A stretch of 64,000 nucleotides of DNA from Paulinella micropora (taxonomy: Eukaryota > Cercozoa > Imbricatea > Euglyphida > Paulinellidae): contig WBZZ01005867.1 of assembly GCA_019918135.1 (NCBI GenBank), forward strand, positions 138,855 through 202,854. Reading direction: 5' to 3'. Made by a program: the position numbers and the translations under genes. The notes below the pieces were generated by a model. It did no database searches and was not told the DNA's origin. It worked only from the letters and a program-made list of their open reading frames with translations. Numbering within the stretch: the first letter of the stretch is position 1; the number at the start of each line of letters is the position of its first letter. This document shows positions 18,674 through 29,500 of this stretch, piece after piece.

Positions 18674-20305
18674 TCACTGCACCCACAGGAGGGTTTCCAC
18701 CTGGAGGGCCGGGCGCGCGCGCAGCAGTCCGGCCACCGCCCCGGGCGTGAGCCCCCGGCAGCCGGTCAGCCGGACGCGTTGCAGTCCGCGCAACTCGCGC
18801 AGCTGGTCTAGCCCCTGGTCCGTGAGCCAGCCGCAGTCGCTCAGGTCGAGCTGCGCCAGCCGTGGCAGCCGTTGCAAGTGTCCGAGCCCCGCTGGGGTGA
18901 GGAGGAGGCCGTCGCACCTGCTCAGGTTGAGCTCTCGCAACCCTGGCGATCTCTCCACTAGAAGCCCCCAACCCCCGTCCGTGAGCCAGTTGCAGCCACG
19001 GAGGTCTAGCTTTTCTAAGCCGAGCGGTAACAGAGCTAGCCCCGCGTTGGTGAGTCCGCGACAGAAGCCCACGTCCAGACTGCGCAACGCCAGCGAAGCC
19101 CCTAAGTGTGCCAGCGCTGCGTTAGTAAGCCGCTCGCAGCCTCTAAGCTTGAGCTCCTCCAGCCCAGGCACCGCCTGCAACAACAGCTGGAGCCCCTCAG
19201 TGGTCAGAAGAGGGCACGAGCTCAGGTCGAGGTGTGTCAAAGCCGGCAGCGCTACCAGGGGGACCAAACTTACAGCCGTCAGCTGATCGCAGCCTGCCAA
19301 GACTAGTTTCTGCAGGGCTTGCAGGCTCCCCCGGCCCTCGGAGTCCACCAGGCCGCACAGGTTCCACAGGCCTGCGTCGGTGAGCCAGGAACTACCGGAG
19401 AGGTCGAGCCGCCGCAGGCTGGTCAGCGGGGCCAGGGCCTGGGTCGCGTTGTCGGTGAGCTCCTGGCAACGGAGGAGGCTAAGCTCCTCTAAGTCTGGCA
19501 GCTTTGCTAGTAGCGGCGTGAGCTCCGTGTCGTCGAGAGCAATGGAACCGTTCAGGTGCAGCGCCCGCAGCCTGCGCAGTTCGGACAAGTGCTGCAGGCT
19601 GGGAGCCGTCAGGCCGCAGCGGCCGATGTACAGGTCCCGCAGGCCGGGCAGCTGTTGCAGCTGCTGCACTTCCTTGGAGTCGAGGGCGTTGCAGTGCTCG
19701 AGCCGCAAGGATTCAAGGCTCCGCGGCCAGAGCAGCGGGGGACCGCTCAGGGGCCCGCTACCAAAGAGCTCCAGCCCCCGCAGGTCGCGCAGCCCGGCTA
19801 GGACCGCCAGCCCGCCGCCCGTGACGCCGGTGTTGTCGCGCAGCTGGTCTAGGAATGCTTGCCCCTGGTCACTGGGGCACTTGGCCAGCCTCAGGTGCCG
19901 CGTGCCGGGGAAAGTCCGGACGGCGCTCGCGAGGGTCGCGTCCGTGGGCTCCGCTAGCTCCAGCCGCTGCACCGTGAGCCCCACGAACTGTCGTGTCTGC
20001 AGCGCCGCCAAACCCTCGGCCCCGAGCAGCACCAGCGGCACGTCGAGCCGGGCGGTGGCCCAGGCGTCGCCGACGACGGCCAGGAACCACGCGCCCTCGG
20101 CCGCGGTCACGAGGCGCAGCGCCGGGCAGCTGAAGCGCGCCCAGCTGCTGCCGGGCCAGCCCAGCACCAGCTGGGCGTGCCGGGCCGGGCACGTCGCGGC
20201 CAGGGCCGGCAGCCCCGCCCAGCCCAGGCAGTCCCGGACCGCGGCCCACGCCGCCGGGGGCGGCCCACCCTGGCTACTACTGGTCGCAGCGGCAGAAGCC
20301 CGCAT
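18674..20305 (-). CDS. F-box/leucine-rich-repeat protein 2
   Basis: This 543-residue intact protein begins at the ATG at 20,305. The N-terminal F-box-like region (GPPPAAWAAVRDCLGWAGLP) is nearly the same as in the neighbour at 16,408-18,066, and so is the following block (DAWATARLDVPLVLL). About fourteen LRRs follow, with LTD/LTN.GL repeats. This is a tandem duplicate that has since diverged, mainly in the repeats. The likely role is again as an SCF substrate adaptor. The two genes share orientation and lie about 600 bases apart. Confidence 0.8.
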   Translation of the reverse strand: MRASAAATSSSQGGPPPAAWAAVRDCLGWAGLPALAATCPARHAQLVLGWPGSSWARFSCPALRLVTAAEGAWFLAVVGDAWATARLDVPLVLLGAEGLAALQTRQFVGLTVQRLELAEPTDATLASAVRTFPGTRHLRLAKCPSDQGQAFLDQLRDNTGVTGGGLAVLAGLRDLRGLELFGSGPLSGPPLLWPRSLESLRLEHCNALDSKEVQQLQQLPGLRDLYIGRCGLTAPSLQHLSELRRLRALHLNGSIALDDTELTPLLAKLPDLEELSLLRCQELTDNATQALAPLTSLRRLDLSGSSWLTDAGLWNLCGLVDSEGRGSLQALQKLVLAGCDQLTAVSLVPLVALPALTHLDLSSCPLLTTEGLQLLLQAVPGLEELKLRGCERLTNAALAHLGASLALRSLDVGFCRGLTNAGLALLPLGLEKLDLRGCNWLTDGGWGLLVERSPGLRELNLSRCDGLLLTPAGLGHLQRLPRLAQLDLSDCGWLTDQGLDQLRELRGLQRVRLTGCRGLTPGAVAGLLRARPALQVETLLWVQ

Positions 20306-20434
20306 CTCTTACTGGGGGGGGCAGAAGTGCTAGCGCGGTCGCCGCTGCCGGCGGCGGCGCACGCCAACCTCTTCCCCCCCCCCAGCCGTCTCCTCTGCTC
20401 CCCCTCCCCCCCCCAGGGCGCGCGGGCGCGCGAG

Positions 20435-22651
20435 CTAGGAAAGGGAGGGAAAAGGGGGAGAGTCTTCCCCCCCTAGCGCCCGCTGGAGGGCCTCCCAGCG
20501 CGGGGTAACGAGCTCCGGCCAGCGTGCGAAGCCCTGCTGCACCGCGGCGCCCACACCGCGCCACAGGCGCGGGGCCAGCAGTTGCACCCGCCGCCGGGGC
20601 CGGGGGTCCTCCAGGACCCGGCGCGACGAGAGCCAGTCCGGGCCGGGGTCGGCGGGCAGCGCGCACAGCTGCGCCAGGGCGGCCCCAATGCGCTGCAGGC
20701 AGGCCGGGTCGTCGTCCCCCCGGCAGCGCAGCTGCTGCAGGTAGTCCCCTAGGTACGCCAGCAGCATCTGGCGCAGCGCGTGGTCCTGGGCCCAGGCCCG
20801 GGGGTACAGCCGGGGCAGCCAGGGGGTCCGCTCCCGGCCCAGGCGCGCCCAGACCTCCGGGGGGCTCTGGGCGCGGCCCAGCAGGCCCGAGCACGCCAGG
20901 AAGATCCAGGCGGCGTGGCTCAGCCAGCCGGGTGGGTCGCGGTGGCCGGCCAGGTGGTCGGCCAGGGCGCGCCACTCGTGCCGGCCCAGGCAGAACTCCA
21001 GGCCCCGGCAGCGGTACACGGGCGCCCCCGTGTGGTCCGCCCAGGGCCGCAGCAACGTGTACCGGCCGCTGACGGCCACGACGTGCGGGGCCGGCCCCCC
21101 GGGCGGCGACGGCGGGTACGAGGGCCCGGGGCCCTCGTGCCGGGCGTCGTCGTACAGGTAGAAATCCTCGACGTGCAGGGGCGTGCCCAGCGCACACAAG
21201 GCACGCCAGGCGCTGTCCTGGACCAGCAGCCAGGGGCGCAGGCCACGCTGCCTGTGCCGGATGTAGTGCATCACGTACGCCGGCAGGTTGAAGGACCGGA
21301 AGGCGGCGCGGGTCAGGCGCGCGCCCGCTCCCGCGGGCCACGCCCGCTCCCACGCCCGCGCCCAGCGCTCGAGCCAGCGCGCTGGCGGCGACGGATGGTC
21401 CGGCAGCAGCGCCCGGTGGTGCGGCAGGCCCAGGTGCACCGCCAGCTCCCGCGCCCCGGGCTGGGCCACGAAGGCGCGGGCCAGCCGCGTGGCCGCCGTC
21501 GTGGCGGCACCGTCCCCGCGCGCCCCCCGGCCCGGGTCGTCGTCGTCGGCGGGGGGGCCCCGGTCCAGCACCGACAGCGCGCGCGGGGCCAGGCCGGCCA
21601 GGGCGGCCAGGTCGCCGGGCCCGCAGCCGCGCACGTCCAGGTACTGCAGCTCCAGCCGCAGCCAGGCCGGCCGCCCGGCGGGGCACAGACCCTCGAGCAG
21701 GGCCGCCAGCGCGCCGTCGGCCAGCACGCCGGCGTCCTCGGCCCCCGGCTGGTGCCACAGGCACGGGTCGCACGTGGCCACCACCAGCTCGTACCGCCGC
21801 AGCGCGGGCGTGTGGGCGGCCGGCCAGCCCAGGCCCGAGCCCCGCGGCCGCCGCGTCCGCAGCCAGCGGAGGAGCTGGTACAGCCCCAGCGGCCGCTCCA
21901 GCCGCACCCGGGCCAGGCGCGGCCAGCCGGCCCCCGTGCACAGCACCAGCGTGTCCTCGGGCCCGCACACCAGGCCGTCGGGGCAGGGCTGCCACACCCG
22001 GAGGTCGGCCAGGCACGGCGCCAGGCGCTCGAAGTCCGGCCCGTACAGCCTGGCGTCCGTGCAGTCGTTGAGCGCTAGGCGCCGCAAGGCGCGGCAGCCG
22101 AGGTCGCCCAGGCCCGCGGGCCCAAAGTCCACGTGGGCGAGCGTCAGGGCGTACAGGTCCCGGGCCACGGCGCACAGCCTGGGGCGCAGCAGGTGCGTCC
22201 AGGGTGGCGTGGGGCCCGGCGGCGCACGCACCAGCTCCAGCGTCAGCGAGCGCAAGCGCCGCGCGCGCCGGCACCCGCGCCCCCGCCAGGCCGCCAGCAG
22301 CTGGGCCACGGCCGGGGGCGGGCCGGCCAGGCAGAGCGACCGCACCTCGGGGTAACCAGCCAGGGCGCGCCGCAGCAGCGCCGAGCGGGCGGGCGGCAGC
22401 GGCTCGGCCAGCCGCAGCGTCAGCCTGGTGTCCGGCTGGCACAAGAGCGCGGCGGCCCCGCCGGCGGCCGGTGGCGGCGGGCCGACGACGCCGAGCGCCG
22501 CGGCCAGCCAGAGGCGGGCCCGCGCGTACCGGTGGACGAGGTCGTGCCAGGCCCGGGAGGCGCCGCCGAGCGCCACGAGGTCCGCGGGCGCGAGGCAGGC
22601 GAGGGCGTGGCCACACCAGACCTCGGCCCAGTCGGGCGCGGCCAGTGGCAT
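20435..22651 (-). CDS. Large F-box-like protein without clear LRRs
   Basis: This 738-residue protein starts at the ATG at 22,651. Residues 10-50 fit an F-box (ALACLAPADLVALGGASRAW, then HDLVHRYARARLWL). The middle has weak LRR-like strands (LRSLTLELV and RLALNDC), and the C-terminal half (RSFNLPAYVMHYIRHRQRGL onward) matches nothing recognised. It contains many Trp, Arg and Pro residues. Overlapping long ORFs in the other minus frame are GC-driven shadows. It lies beside the two F-box/LRR genes in the same orientation and probably belongs to the same expansion. Confidence 0.65.
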   Translation of the reverse strand: MPLAAPDWAEVWCGHALACLAPADLVALGGASRAWHDLVHRYARARLWLAAALGVVGPPPPAAGGAAALLCQPDTRLTLRLAEPLPPARSALLRRALAGYPEVRSLCLAGPPPAVAQLLAAWRGRGCRRARRLRSLTLELVRAPPGPTPPWTHLLRPRLCAVARDLYALTLAHVDFGPAGLGDLGCRALRRLALNDCTDARLYGPDFERLAPCLADLRVWQPCPDGLVCGPEDTLVLCTGAGWPRLARVRLERPLGLYQLLRWLRTRRPRGSGLGWPAAHTPALRRYELVVATCDPCLWHQPGAEDAGVLADGALAALLEGLCPAGRPAWLRLELQYLDVRGCGPGDLAALAGLAPRALSVLDRGPPADDDDPGRGARGDGAATTAATRLARAFVAQPGARELAVHLGLPHHRALLPDHPSPPARWLERWARAWERAWPAGAGARLTRAAFRSFNLPAYVMHYIRHRQRGLRPWLLVQDSAWRALCALGTPLHVEDFYLYDDARHEGPGPSYPPSPPGGPAPHVVAVSGRYTLLRPWADHTGAPVYRCRGLEFCLGRHEWRALADHLAGHRDPPGWLSHAAWIFLACSGLLGRAQSPPEVWARLGRERTPWLPRLYPRAWAQDHALRQMLLAYLGDYLQQLRCRGDDDPACLQRIGAALAQLCALPADPGPDWLSSRRVLEDPRPRRRVQLLAPRLWRGVGAAVQQGFARWPELVTPRWEALQRALGGEDSPPFPSLS

Positions 22652-23322
22652 GGCGCGCCCCCGTTCGCTAGCTCCGGGCTGCCAGGCTGGGGCTAGCCAC
22701 GCTTAGTGCCGACAGCGAGGGAGCTGGGCACCCCCGCCGGCCGCGGGGGTGCGGGGCGCGGGCCGGGGGGGGGCAGGAGAGAGCCCCTGCCTCCTCCTAC
22801 CCAGCCCAGTCGCGCACGACCGGTCCCTTCGGCGCCTCCGGGGCAGAACGGGGCACAACGGACTGGCCGGGGCGAAGCGGGGGGGGAGGGGAAGCAGGGC
22901 AAAGAGGGAAGGGGGGTGCTGGTGGACGGTCCGGCGGCTACGGCGGCCGGTACTTCCTACGCTGGCTGAGGACAGCCGACGTGGATCAGAGACTGGCTAG
23001 CTGATCTTTAATGGTGGTTGGTCGGGCCGAAGCAGCGCTAAAGCCCCCCGTGCCGCAAGCTCCACTGCCAAAACCTAGAGCCAAAGAGCACTAGCAACCT
23101 AACCCGCGCACGGGAGGAGGGAGACTTAGTTTTGCACGGCGGGTGACTCGCTGGCGGCGCGAGGCAAGCACCGCGGCCGCGTGGGTAGAACGGTAGGAGC
23201 GCTGGGCCCCATGAAGCGGGTCACCGCGCGCCGCTGCAGCCCCCCTAGCCACCGGCGCGAACGGCCCGCCCGGGACCGCGGGCCTTAGCGGTCACTCCTT
23301 GTTGGGGCAGGGTGGCCGCCAA
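22652..23322. other. GC-rich intergenic region
   Basis: About 670 bases. ORFs here are short and compositional. TTTAAT at 23,007-23,012 (ATTAAA on the minus strand) lies about 310 bases past the stop of the 23,323 gene and may be its polyadenylation signal. No RNA gene is recognised. Confidence 0.45.
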
Positions 23323-26037
23323 TTAAGGCAGACTACGGAAGGCATCGTCCTGCGGCGAGTCTAGGCGGAAGTTTGTGTCGCTGTTGCCCCTCGGCCACCA
23401 AGAGTCGTCAGTCGACGAGCCTGGTGCTGGCGCCCCGGCAGGGGGTGCGTTGCCCGCTGGCGGGGAAACAAGGCGCCCCTGAACGCTGTCGAATCCGAGG
23501 CTACCGTGTGGCGCTGAAGAAGAAGAGAGCGGCACGAAATCCTCCCAATCATCATCGGCTGTGCTAGCTGCATCGGCAGGTGGTGCAGTGGGTAGCGCGA
23601 GGGGCGCGGGGGGGGCCGTCGTCTGCGATCCCGTGGGTCTCCCTTTGCAATATTTTTTCACCACTAAGTCAAAAACTCCGTCCGTCGTCAATTCATTAGG
23701 CTTTGCGGGCTGTCCCCTCGGCGCGACCTTTTTGCCCATCGTCTCAGCCAGCCACTCGGCCGCGCGCCTTTCCGTTTCGCGAGCCATGTATTCCCTTTGG
23801 GATCTTTTGGATTTCCTCTCGTCCGACGGCCATTTTCTTGCTGCGTCTTTCTCGTCCTCCTTGTGTAGCTCTTCCCAGGCTTGCAGTTTAGCCTGCAACT
23901 CCGTCTGTCCCCCTCGGTACACTGTCTCTAATACGTGTTTCACCATTGTAGTGAGGACCGTCGCTTGGTCCGTACTACTCGTTAGCTTCCCTATCCCTGT
24001 GAGGTATTTTTCTATTTCTGTGCAGGCGACACTCCTTTTGTTCCGACGCTTGGAAAGATCCAGATTTTTCTTTTTGGTACTGGGCATATTGGCTGCGCCT
24101 GCAGCGCTTCCGTCGGCAGTACGCTTGCGTCCCTCGGGGACCGAGGGGGAGCCGGCTCCTGTCGCATGGCCCGCCGACGAAGGAACGCTACCGCCGGGCC
24201 CCCGACTGGCGTGACTGCTGCCCACCCCGGAAGTAAAGGCCCCGAGCTGTGCTGCGTGGCCCAAGACAGCGGAGTTTGTGCTGTGTGGCCGGGCATTACC
24301 CGTTGCGGCAGCATCCCATATGCTCATGGCTTGGTCATCAGCAGCAGGGGCGCCCGTGGGATGGTACGCTAGGGGGGCGCCGCCGCCGAGCGCGGTGTCG
24401 TAGCTGTTGCTGCTACTGCTGCTGCTGCTGCTACTGCTGCTGGAGTAGCTGCTGCTGCTACTGCTGCTGTTGTAGCCGCTGCCGTTGTGGCTGCTACTGC
24501 TGTCGACCCAAGGAAAGGTAGTAGTGTCGCTGCTGCCGAACGCGGCACCACCGCCGCCCACCCCGGAGTTAGAGGCCCGGGACTGCGCGCGGTTGGTATT
24601 CACAGGTCGTAGGGCACTAGCCTGCCCGTGCCTGGCCGAGTAAGCAGGGGCGCCCGTGGCTGCGGGCAGGTTGCTGCCGTAGGGAGGGGGTGCACTTTGT
24701 CCGAGCGGCGAAAACACTGCCGTCTGGCTGCTAAACACGGCGCCACCGCCACCGCTGTTGCGGTGGTTGCCGCTGCCGCCGCCCCCGCCGCCCCCGCTGC
24801 CGCTGCCATCGACTACTGGGACTACAGCAACAGACCCCAGCGCCAGCAGCAGCCAAGGCACCCAATCCCCTAGTTCTAGTACATCCCAGACTTGTGTTTT
24901 CCCATCAGATGCCAGGGCGGTGCCAATGTAGAACGTCCCATTGCGTAGATGTCGCGGCGGCAGAGGAACGACTGGTTTGAAGAGGTCAAACTTTTCGCCG
25001 AGCGCGGACAACAATACACTCCAGTTGATATACCCTGTGTTGTACTTAAGTAACCCGTCCAGCATTCTGGCAAAATGGAAGCCCCCTACGGTCTTGCCCA
25101 AGGGTAGCTGTCGTCGCCACCACGCGCCGCAAGCCCTTACCACCGCTCGGGTGTCCTGCCAGCCGGCAGGGCCTGCTTTCACCAGATCTAAAGCCTCATC
25201 CAGGCACTTAGCAAGACTGGAATCCATCAGAAGGTTGGGATCCGTCAGCAGCCGGGCCACGACAACGAGCGCATTGCAGAGCCAAAGGAGGTCGTCCTGC
25301 AGCTTGTTTGGAGCGGCGTGGGGATCCTCCTGCTTCTCTGTCCGAGCCAGGTGCGCGTTGGGGTCTGGCCTGCTCGGCGCGAGGTGCAGACACTGGGCCG
25401 AGTCGGCGTACATTAGTGCCCAGGCAGACGGCGCCGCGTTCCGCTGCCACTGCTTCACGTCCCCCCTGGAAAAGCCGCTGTAGATGACGTGTGCGAGGCT
25501 CAGTGCGTCCAGAAACCGCTTGAGGAACGGCCCGAAGCCCAGCACCGCCTGGTCCTCGCGGGGCTCCCTCACTAGGAGCCACAGTGGGGCGTCGGCGCCA
25601 ACGGACACAACGCCGACGACGGGCACGGCCAGGCCGTGTGACGCCAAGTAAGAGAGCAGCTGTGCGCTCTGGGTGGCGCGGGCGAGTGTGTAGTCCTGGC
25701 CGTCGAGTTGGTACGCCCTAAAAGCCCTGGTCCCCAGGGTCGACCAAGACCTCTCCCCCGCGGAGTCCTTCTGGTTGCTAGTCAACGTCGGTAGGTCCCA
25801 CTTATCATAGTACGCCAGGCTGCCTGGCACAGAGTTGAGCCCCATCTGCTGTACGAGCCAATCTTGGGGGACTGTCTGCGCCTGTACCAGCTCTGCCTCC
25901 TGGCCATTCGCAGCCAAACGAAGCTCTCGGTAGTCAGTTTGTGCTAGCCAGGGCAGGTGCCGGCAGTGCCGGCATTGCTTGGCGTCGTCCGTCGCTGTCA
26001 CGCCGACCGACCGGCCGTGGCCAACAGTGCCAGCCAT
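23323..26037 (-). CDS. Kinase-like-core serine-rich protein, paralogue 1
   Basis: This protein of about 904 residues starts at the ATG at 26,037. An N-terminal CRHCRHLPW Cys pair precedes a domain shared with the genes at 26,594 and 33,310. Its order suggests a degenerate protein-kinase fold: a hinge-like LWLLVREPRED, HVIYSGFSRGDV where the catalytic loop would be, ALMYADSAQCLHL in the DFG position, and QDDLLWLCNALVVVARLL like an alpha-F helix. Classical HRD and DFG residues are absent, so any kinase activity is doubtful. A Ser/Gly-rich low-complexity middle follows, then a Lys/Arg-rich C-terminal domain (KKKNLDLSKRRNKRS). This may be a nuclear or RNA-binding regulator. Confidence 0.6.
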   Translation of the reverse strand: MAGTVGHGRSVGVTATDDAKQCRHCRHLPWLAQTDYRELRLAANGQEAELVQAQTVPQDWLVQQMGLNSVPGSLAYYDKWDLPTLTSNQKDSAGERSWSTLGTRAFRAYQLDGQDYTLARATQSAQLLSYLASHGLAVPVVGVVSVGADAPLWLLVREPREDQAVLGFGPFLKRFLDALSLAHVIYSGFSRGDVKQWQRNAAPSAWALMYADSAQCLHLAPSRPDPNAHLARTEKQEDPHAAPNKLQDDLLWLCNALVVVARLLTDPNLLMDSSLAKCLDEALDLVKAGPAGWQDTRAVVRACGAWWRRQLPLGKTVGGFHFARMLDGLLKYNTGYINWSVLLSALGEKFDLFKPVVPLPPRHLRNGTFYIGTALASDGKTQVWDVLELGDWVPWLLLALGSVAVVPVVDGSGSGGGGGGGSGNHRNSGGGGAVFSSQTAVFSPLGQSAPPPYGSNLPAATGAPAYSARHGQASALRPVNTNRAQSRASNSGVGGGGAAFGSSDTTTFPWVDSSSSHNGSGYNSSSSSSSYSSSSSSSSSSSSNSYDTALGGGAPLAYHPTGAPAADDQAMSIWDAAATGNARPHSTNSAVLGHAAQLGAFTSGVGSSHASRGPGGSVPSSAGHATGAGSPSVPEGRKRTADGSAAGAANMPSTKKKNLDLSKRRNKRSVACTEIEKYLTGIGKLTSSTDQATVLTTMVKHVLETVYRGGQTELQAKLQAWEELHKEDEKDAARKWPSDERKSKRSQREYMARETERRAAEWLAETMGKKVAPRGQPAKPNELTTDGVFDLVVKKYCKGRPTGSQTTAPPAPLALPTAPPADAASTADDDWEDFVPLSSSSAPHGSLGFDSVQGRLVSPPAGNAPPAGAPAPGSSTDDSWWPRGNSDTNFRLDSPQDDAFRSLP

Positions 26038-26040
26038 CAC

Positions 26041-26593
26041 ACCAGCAGAGGGAGGGCTGGCTGACCAGAGAGTGCGGTGGCCGTGCCGTGCTTTGCTAAC
26101 AAGGGGGGGCCTCTTCGGAGGGAGGAAACCTCCCCCCTGCCTCCTCTCCCCTCCCGTCAGGCAAAGGCGGGAGAGGGGACCGCTGGCGCCCTGGGCCGCG
26201 GGTCCGGAGGGGCGGGAGGGTGGGGGGGGGGGGGGAAACGAGAGGCACGGGGCGTGAGCGGAAGGAGCTCTGCCCCCCCCCCGACCCGACCTAGCTTCGC
26301 CACGGCCGCACCCGGCAGGCCCGGCCAGCCCCCGAGGGTTGTGCGCGTCGCCGGCCTCGGCCGGTCGCCGGCCCGTGGCTGGCCAGGACTCCGGAGCAGG
26401 TCTCCGCCTGTAGTCCGGCCAGTTTCTGGGGGTCAGCCCCGCGGGCCTCGTTCAGGAGAGAAAGGAAAACCGCGAGCCCCCCCGGGGGGGGGGGTTGTCC
26501 TTGCCTGGTGGCGAGGGGCCGGCCGGGGGAACAGCAAGGGGGAGATGGCACGCGCTAGGGCTGGCCAGGTCGTTACTTGGTCCTCAAGTTTAC
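26041..26593. other. GC-rich intergenic region
   Basis: About 550 bases separating tandem paralogues. It has G-runs near 26,220-26,240 and 26,480-26,495 and no credible ORF. AGTTTACTTAGCTAAGAAG at the 3' end overlaps the stop codon of the following gene. No repeat or RNA gene is seen. Confidence 0.4.
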
Positions 26594-29500
26594 TTAGCTA
26601 AGAAGTTCGTCGTCAGACGACGAGGCGTCTAGGTCCGCGGTTGGGATCTTGGCTGAACCTCGTGCCTCCGTGCGAGCCCTCGGCCGCGAAGCTGGGGAGG
26701 CGGACGGCGGAACCCGCCCTGAGGCGGCCGGCTTTTCCTTCTTCTTCTCCGTCTCCACTGCCTTGAGCTCAGAGTCAGCTGCCGCTGCGTTGTAGATATC
26801 CGTGTACGTAGTAGTCTTTCTGCCACCATCCGGCAGTGTCAGTGTCTCGTTGTGGGTCAAGCCGTACAGAGGCCCCAGAAGTTTCAGCAGTGCATTCCTA
26901 CGACTGTCCCCTCCAGCTTTCGAGGCGCTCTCTCCAGCTTTCGGTGCGCTCGGAGCCAGAGCCGCTCGGATATTCTTCTCTGGTACCTCGATATTCTTTC
27001 TCTTGGCGACCTGCCTGATTACCTCTTTGATAATGTCTGTCTCCGACATACTACTTTTGTGCAGGCCGAGCTTCATACGAACTTTCTCGCGTGCCTCAAC
27101 GAATCCTGCACGCCTGCGAGCATGGCGGTCGGGCTTCTTCACCACCGGTGAGGTGGGGCGGTCAGGAGGGAGCTCATGGAAGTCCTTCCCTTCCTCGTCG
27201 GCCTCCTCATCGGCCTCCACTTCCTTGGGCTCCTCGTTGTCCTTCTCATCGGCGCCCCTGGGGATCACGAGGGGGTTATACCCCGGGGCGAAGCTCGGAG
27301 GAGAACGCGGGGGCGGCCAGAAGGAAGCTAGTCCTTCGTCGTGCTGCTTATTCCCAAAGTCTAGACCCAACACATCGAGAGGATCAGAGTTCCCCTGCGA
27401 CTCACTCGGGAGCGGGGGCAGTGGAGCAGGTGAGGTAGGCAGTGAGGTTGCACCATCCGGGCTCGAGTGAAGTGCCAGGTTCTGCTCCCCGCCGCTAGCC
27501 CGGGCGGTGCTGGGTGGTAGTACGGGGGAGCGCGTGCTCGCCGGCCGGGCAGCGACACGGCTGGGAGAAAGAGGTTGTGCCCCGTCAAGAACGCCGTCAG
27601 TCAGGCCTCCCACCCTGCCGACGACGGCCGCAGGGCGCAGGTATGCGTCGACCATCGGTTGCTGGTCGCTGGCGACGCCGGGAAGAGCGGGGAAGGCCAG
27701 TGGAACAGGGCTGGGAGGGCCCGTGGCCACGGGCGCCCACGGCTGCTGACTGGCCGCGTCGTAGGCGGGGGAGGTTTGTGCCACGGGCGCCCACGGCTGC
27801 TGACTAGCTGCGCCGTAGGCGGGGGAGGTCTGTGCCTCAGGTGGCGGGCGCCAGTGGACGGGGGGAAGAGGTTCTCCGTCGAAGCCGTCGTTGGGTGGCG
27901 GGCGCCGGTGGACGACGCCAGGAGAGGGCTCTTTCCCGGATCCGTCGCTGGGCGATGTGTGCCACTGGATGCTGGGAGAGAGCTCTTCGAAGTCGTCAGG
28001 CTCCTTAGTGTCAGTGTCGGGGGCACCGTCAGGAGGAAGAGGTAGCGCCCCGCCAGTGTGGCTCCGTGCGCCGGCAGTCGCCGAGGGCGGGCCAACGTGA
28101 TCAGGGAGATAGGCAGGCAGGAAGGGAAGGGGGGCGGGTTTAGTGGGCACGGGTGCCCCTCCCGGCCGGTCGACAGGGGGGGCGCGCGGAGACTGAACGA
28201 TGACGGGGGGCGAGGATCCATCGGAGCCCCCCCCGTCGTCGGCGGCCGGCCGACCAAACTGAGTGGACAGGGGGGGCGTCCCGTCAGGGGGGGCGCCGCT
28301 GGTGCTGCTGCTGCTGGCGCTGCTCTTGCTGGAACTGCTCTTGCTGGAGCTGCTGCTTGTGACGCTGGGGCGGCTGCTGGAGCTGCTGAAGCTGCTGGAG
28401 CTGCTGCTTGTGAAGCTGGGGCGGCTGCTGGAGCTGCTGAAGCTGCTGGAGCTGCTGCTTGTGACGCTGGGGCGGCTGCTGGAGCTGGAGCTGCTGGAGC
28501 TGCTGGAGCTGCTGCTTGTGACGCTGGGGCGGCTGCTGGAGCTGCTGCTTGTGACGCTGGGGCGGCTGCTGGAGCTGGAGCTGCTGGAGCTGGAGCTGCT
28601 GCTTGTGACGCTGGGGCGGCTGCTGGAGCTGCTGCTTGTGACGCTGGGGCGGCTGCTGGAGCTGCTGCTTGTGACGCTGGGGCGGCTGCTGGAGCTGGAG
28701 CTGCTGGAGCTGCTGGAGCTGCTGCTTGTGACGCTGGGGCGGCTGCTGGAGCTGCTGCTTGTGACGCTGGGGCGGCTGCTGGAGCTGGAGCTGCTGGAGC
28801 TGCTGGAGCTGCTGCTTGTGACGCTGGGGCGGCTGCTGGAGCTGCTGCTTGTGACGCTGGGGCGGCTGCTGGAGCTGCTGCTTGTGACGCTGGGGCGGCT
28901 GCTGGAGCTGGAGCTGCTGGAGCTGCTGGAGCTGCTGCTTGTGACGCTGGGGCGGCTGCTGGAGCTGGAGCTGCTGCTTGTGACGCTGGGGCGGCTGCTG
29001 GAGCTGGAGCTGCTGGAGCTGGAGCTGCTGCTTGTGACGCTGGGGCGGCTGCTGGAGCTGGAGCTGCTGCTTGTGACGCTGGGGCGGCTGCTGGAGCTGG
29101 AGCTGCTGGAGCTGGAGCTGCTGCTTGTGACGCTGGGGCGGCTGCTGGAGCTGGAGCTGCTGGAGCTGCTGCTTGTGACGCTGGGGCGGCTGCTGGAGCT
29201 GGAGCTGCTGGAGCTGCTGCTTGTGACGCTGGGGCGGCTGCTGGAGCTGGAGCTGCTGGAGCTGGAGCTGCTGCTTGTGACGCTGGGGCGGCTGCTGGAG
29301 CTGGAGCTGCTGCTTGTGACGCTGGGGCGGCTGCTGGAGCTGGAGCTGCTGGAGCTGGAGCTGCTGCTTGTGACGCTGGGGCGGCTGCTGGAGCTGGAGC
29401 TGCTGGAGCTGGAGCTGCTGGAGCTGGAGCTGCTGGAGCTGGAGCTGCTGCTTGTGACGCTGGGGCGGCTGCTGGAGCTGCTGCTTGTGACGCTGGGGCG

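Noticed and set aside
20277..22616. 779-residue minus-strand ORF overlapping the large F-box gene
   Set aside because: Extreme Ala/Pro/Arg/Gly composition; the alternative frame (20,435-22,651) has normal composition and an F-box-like start.
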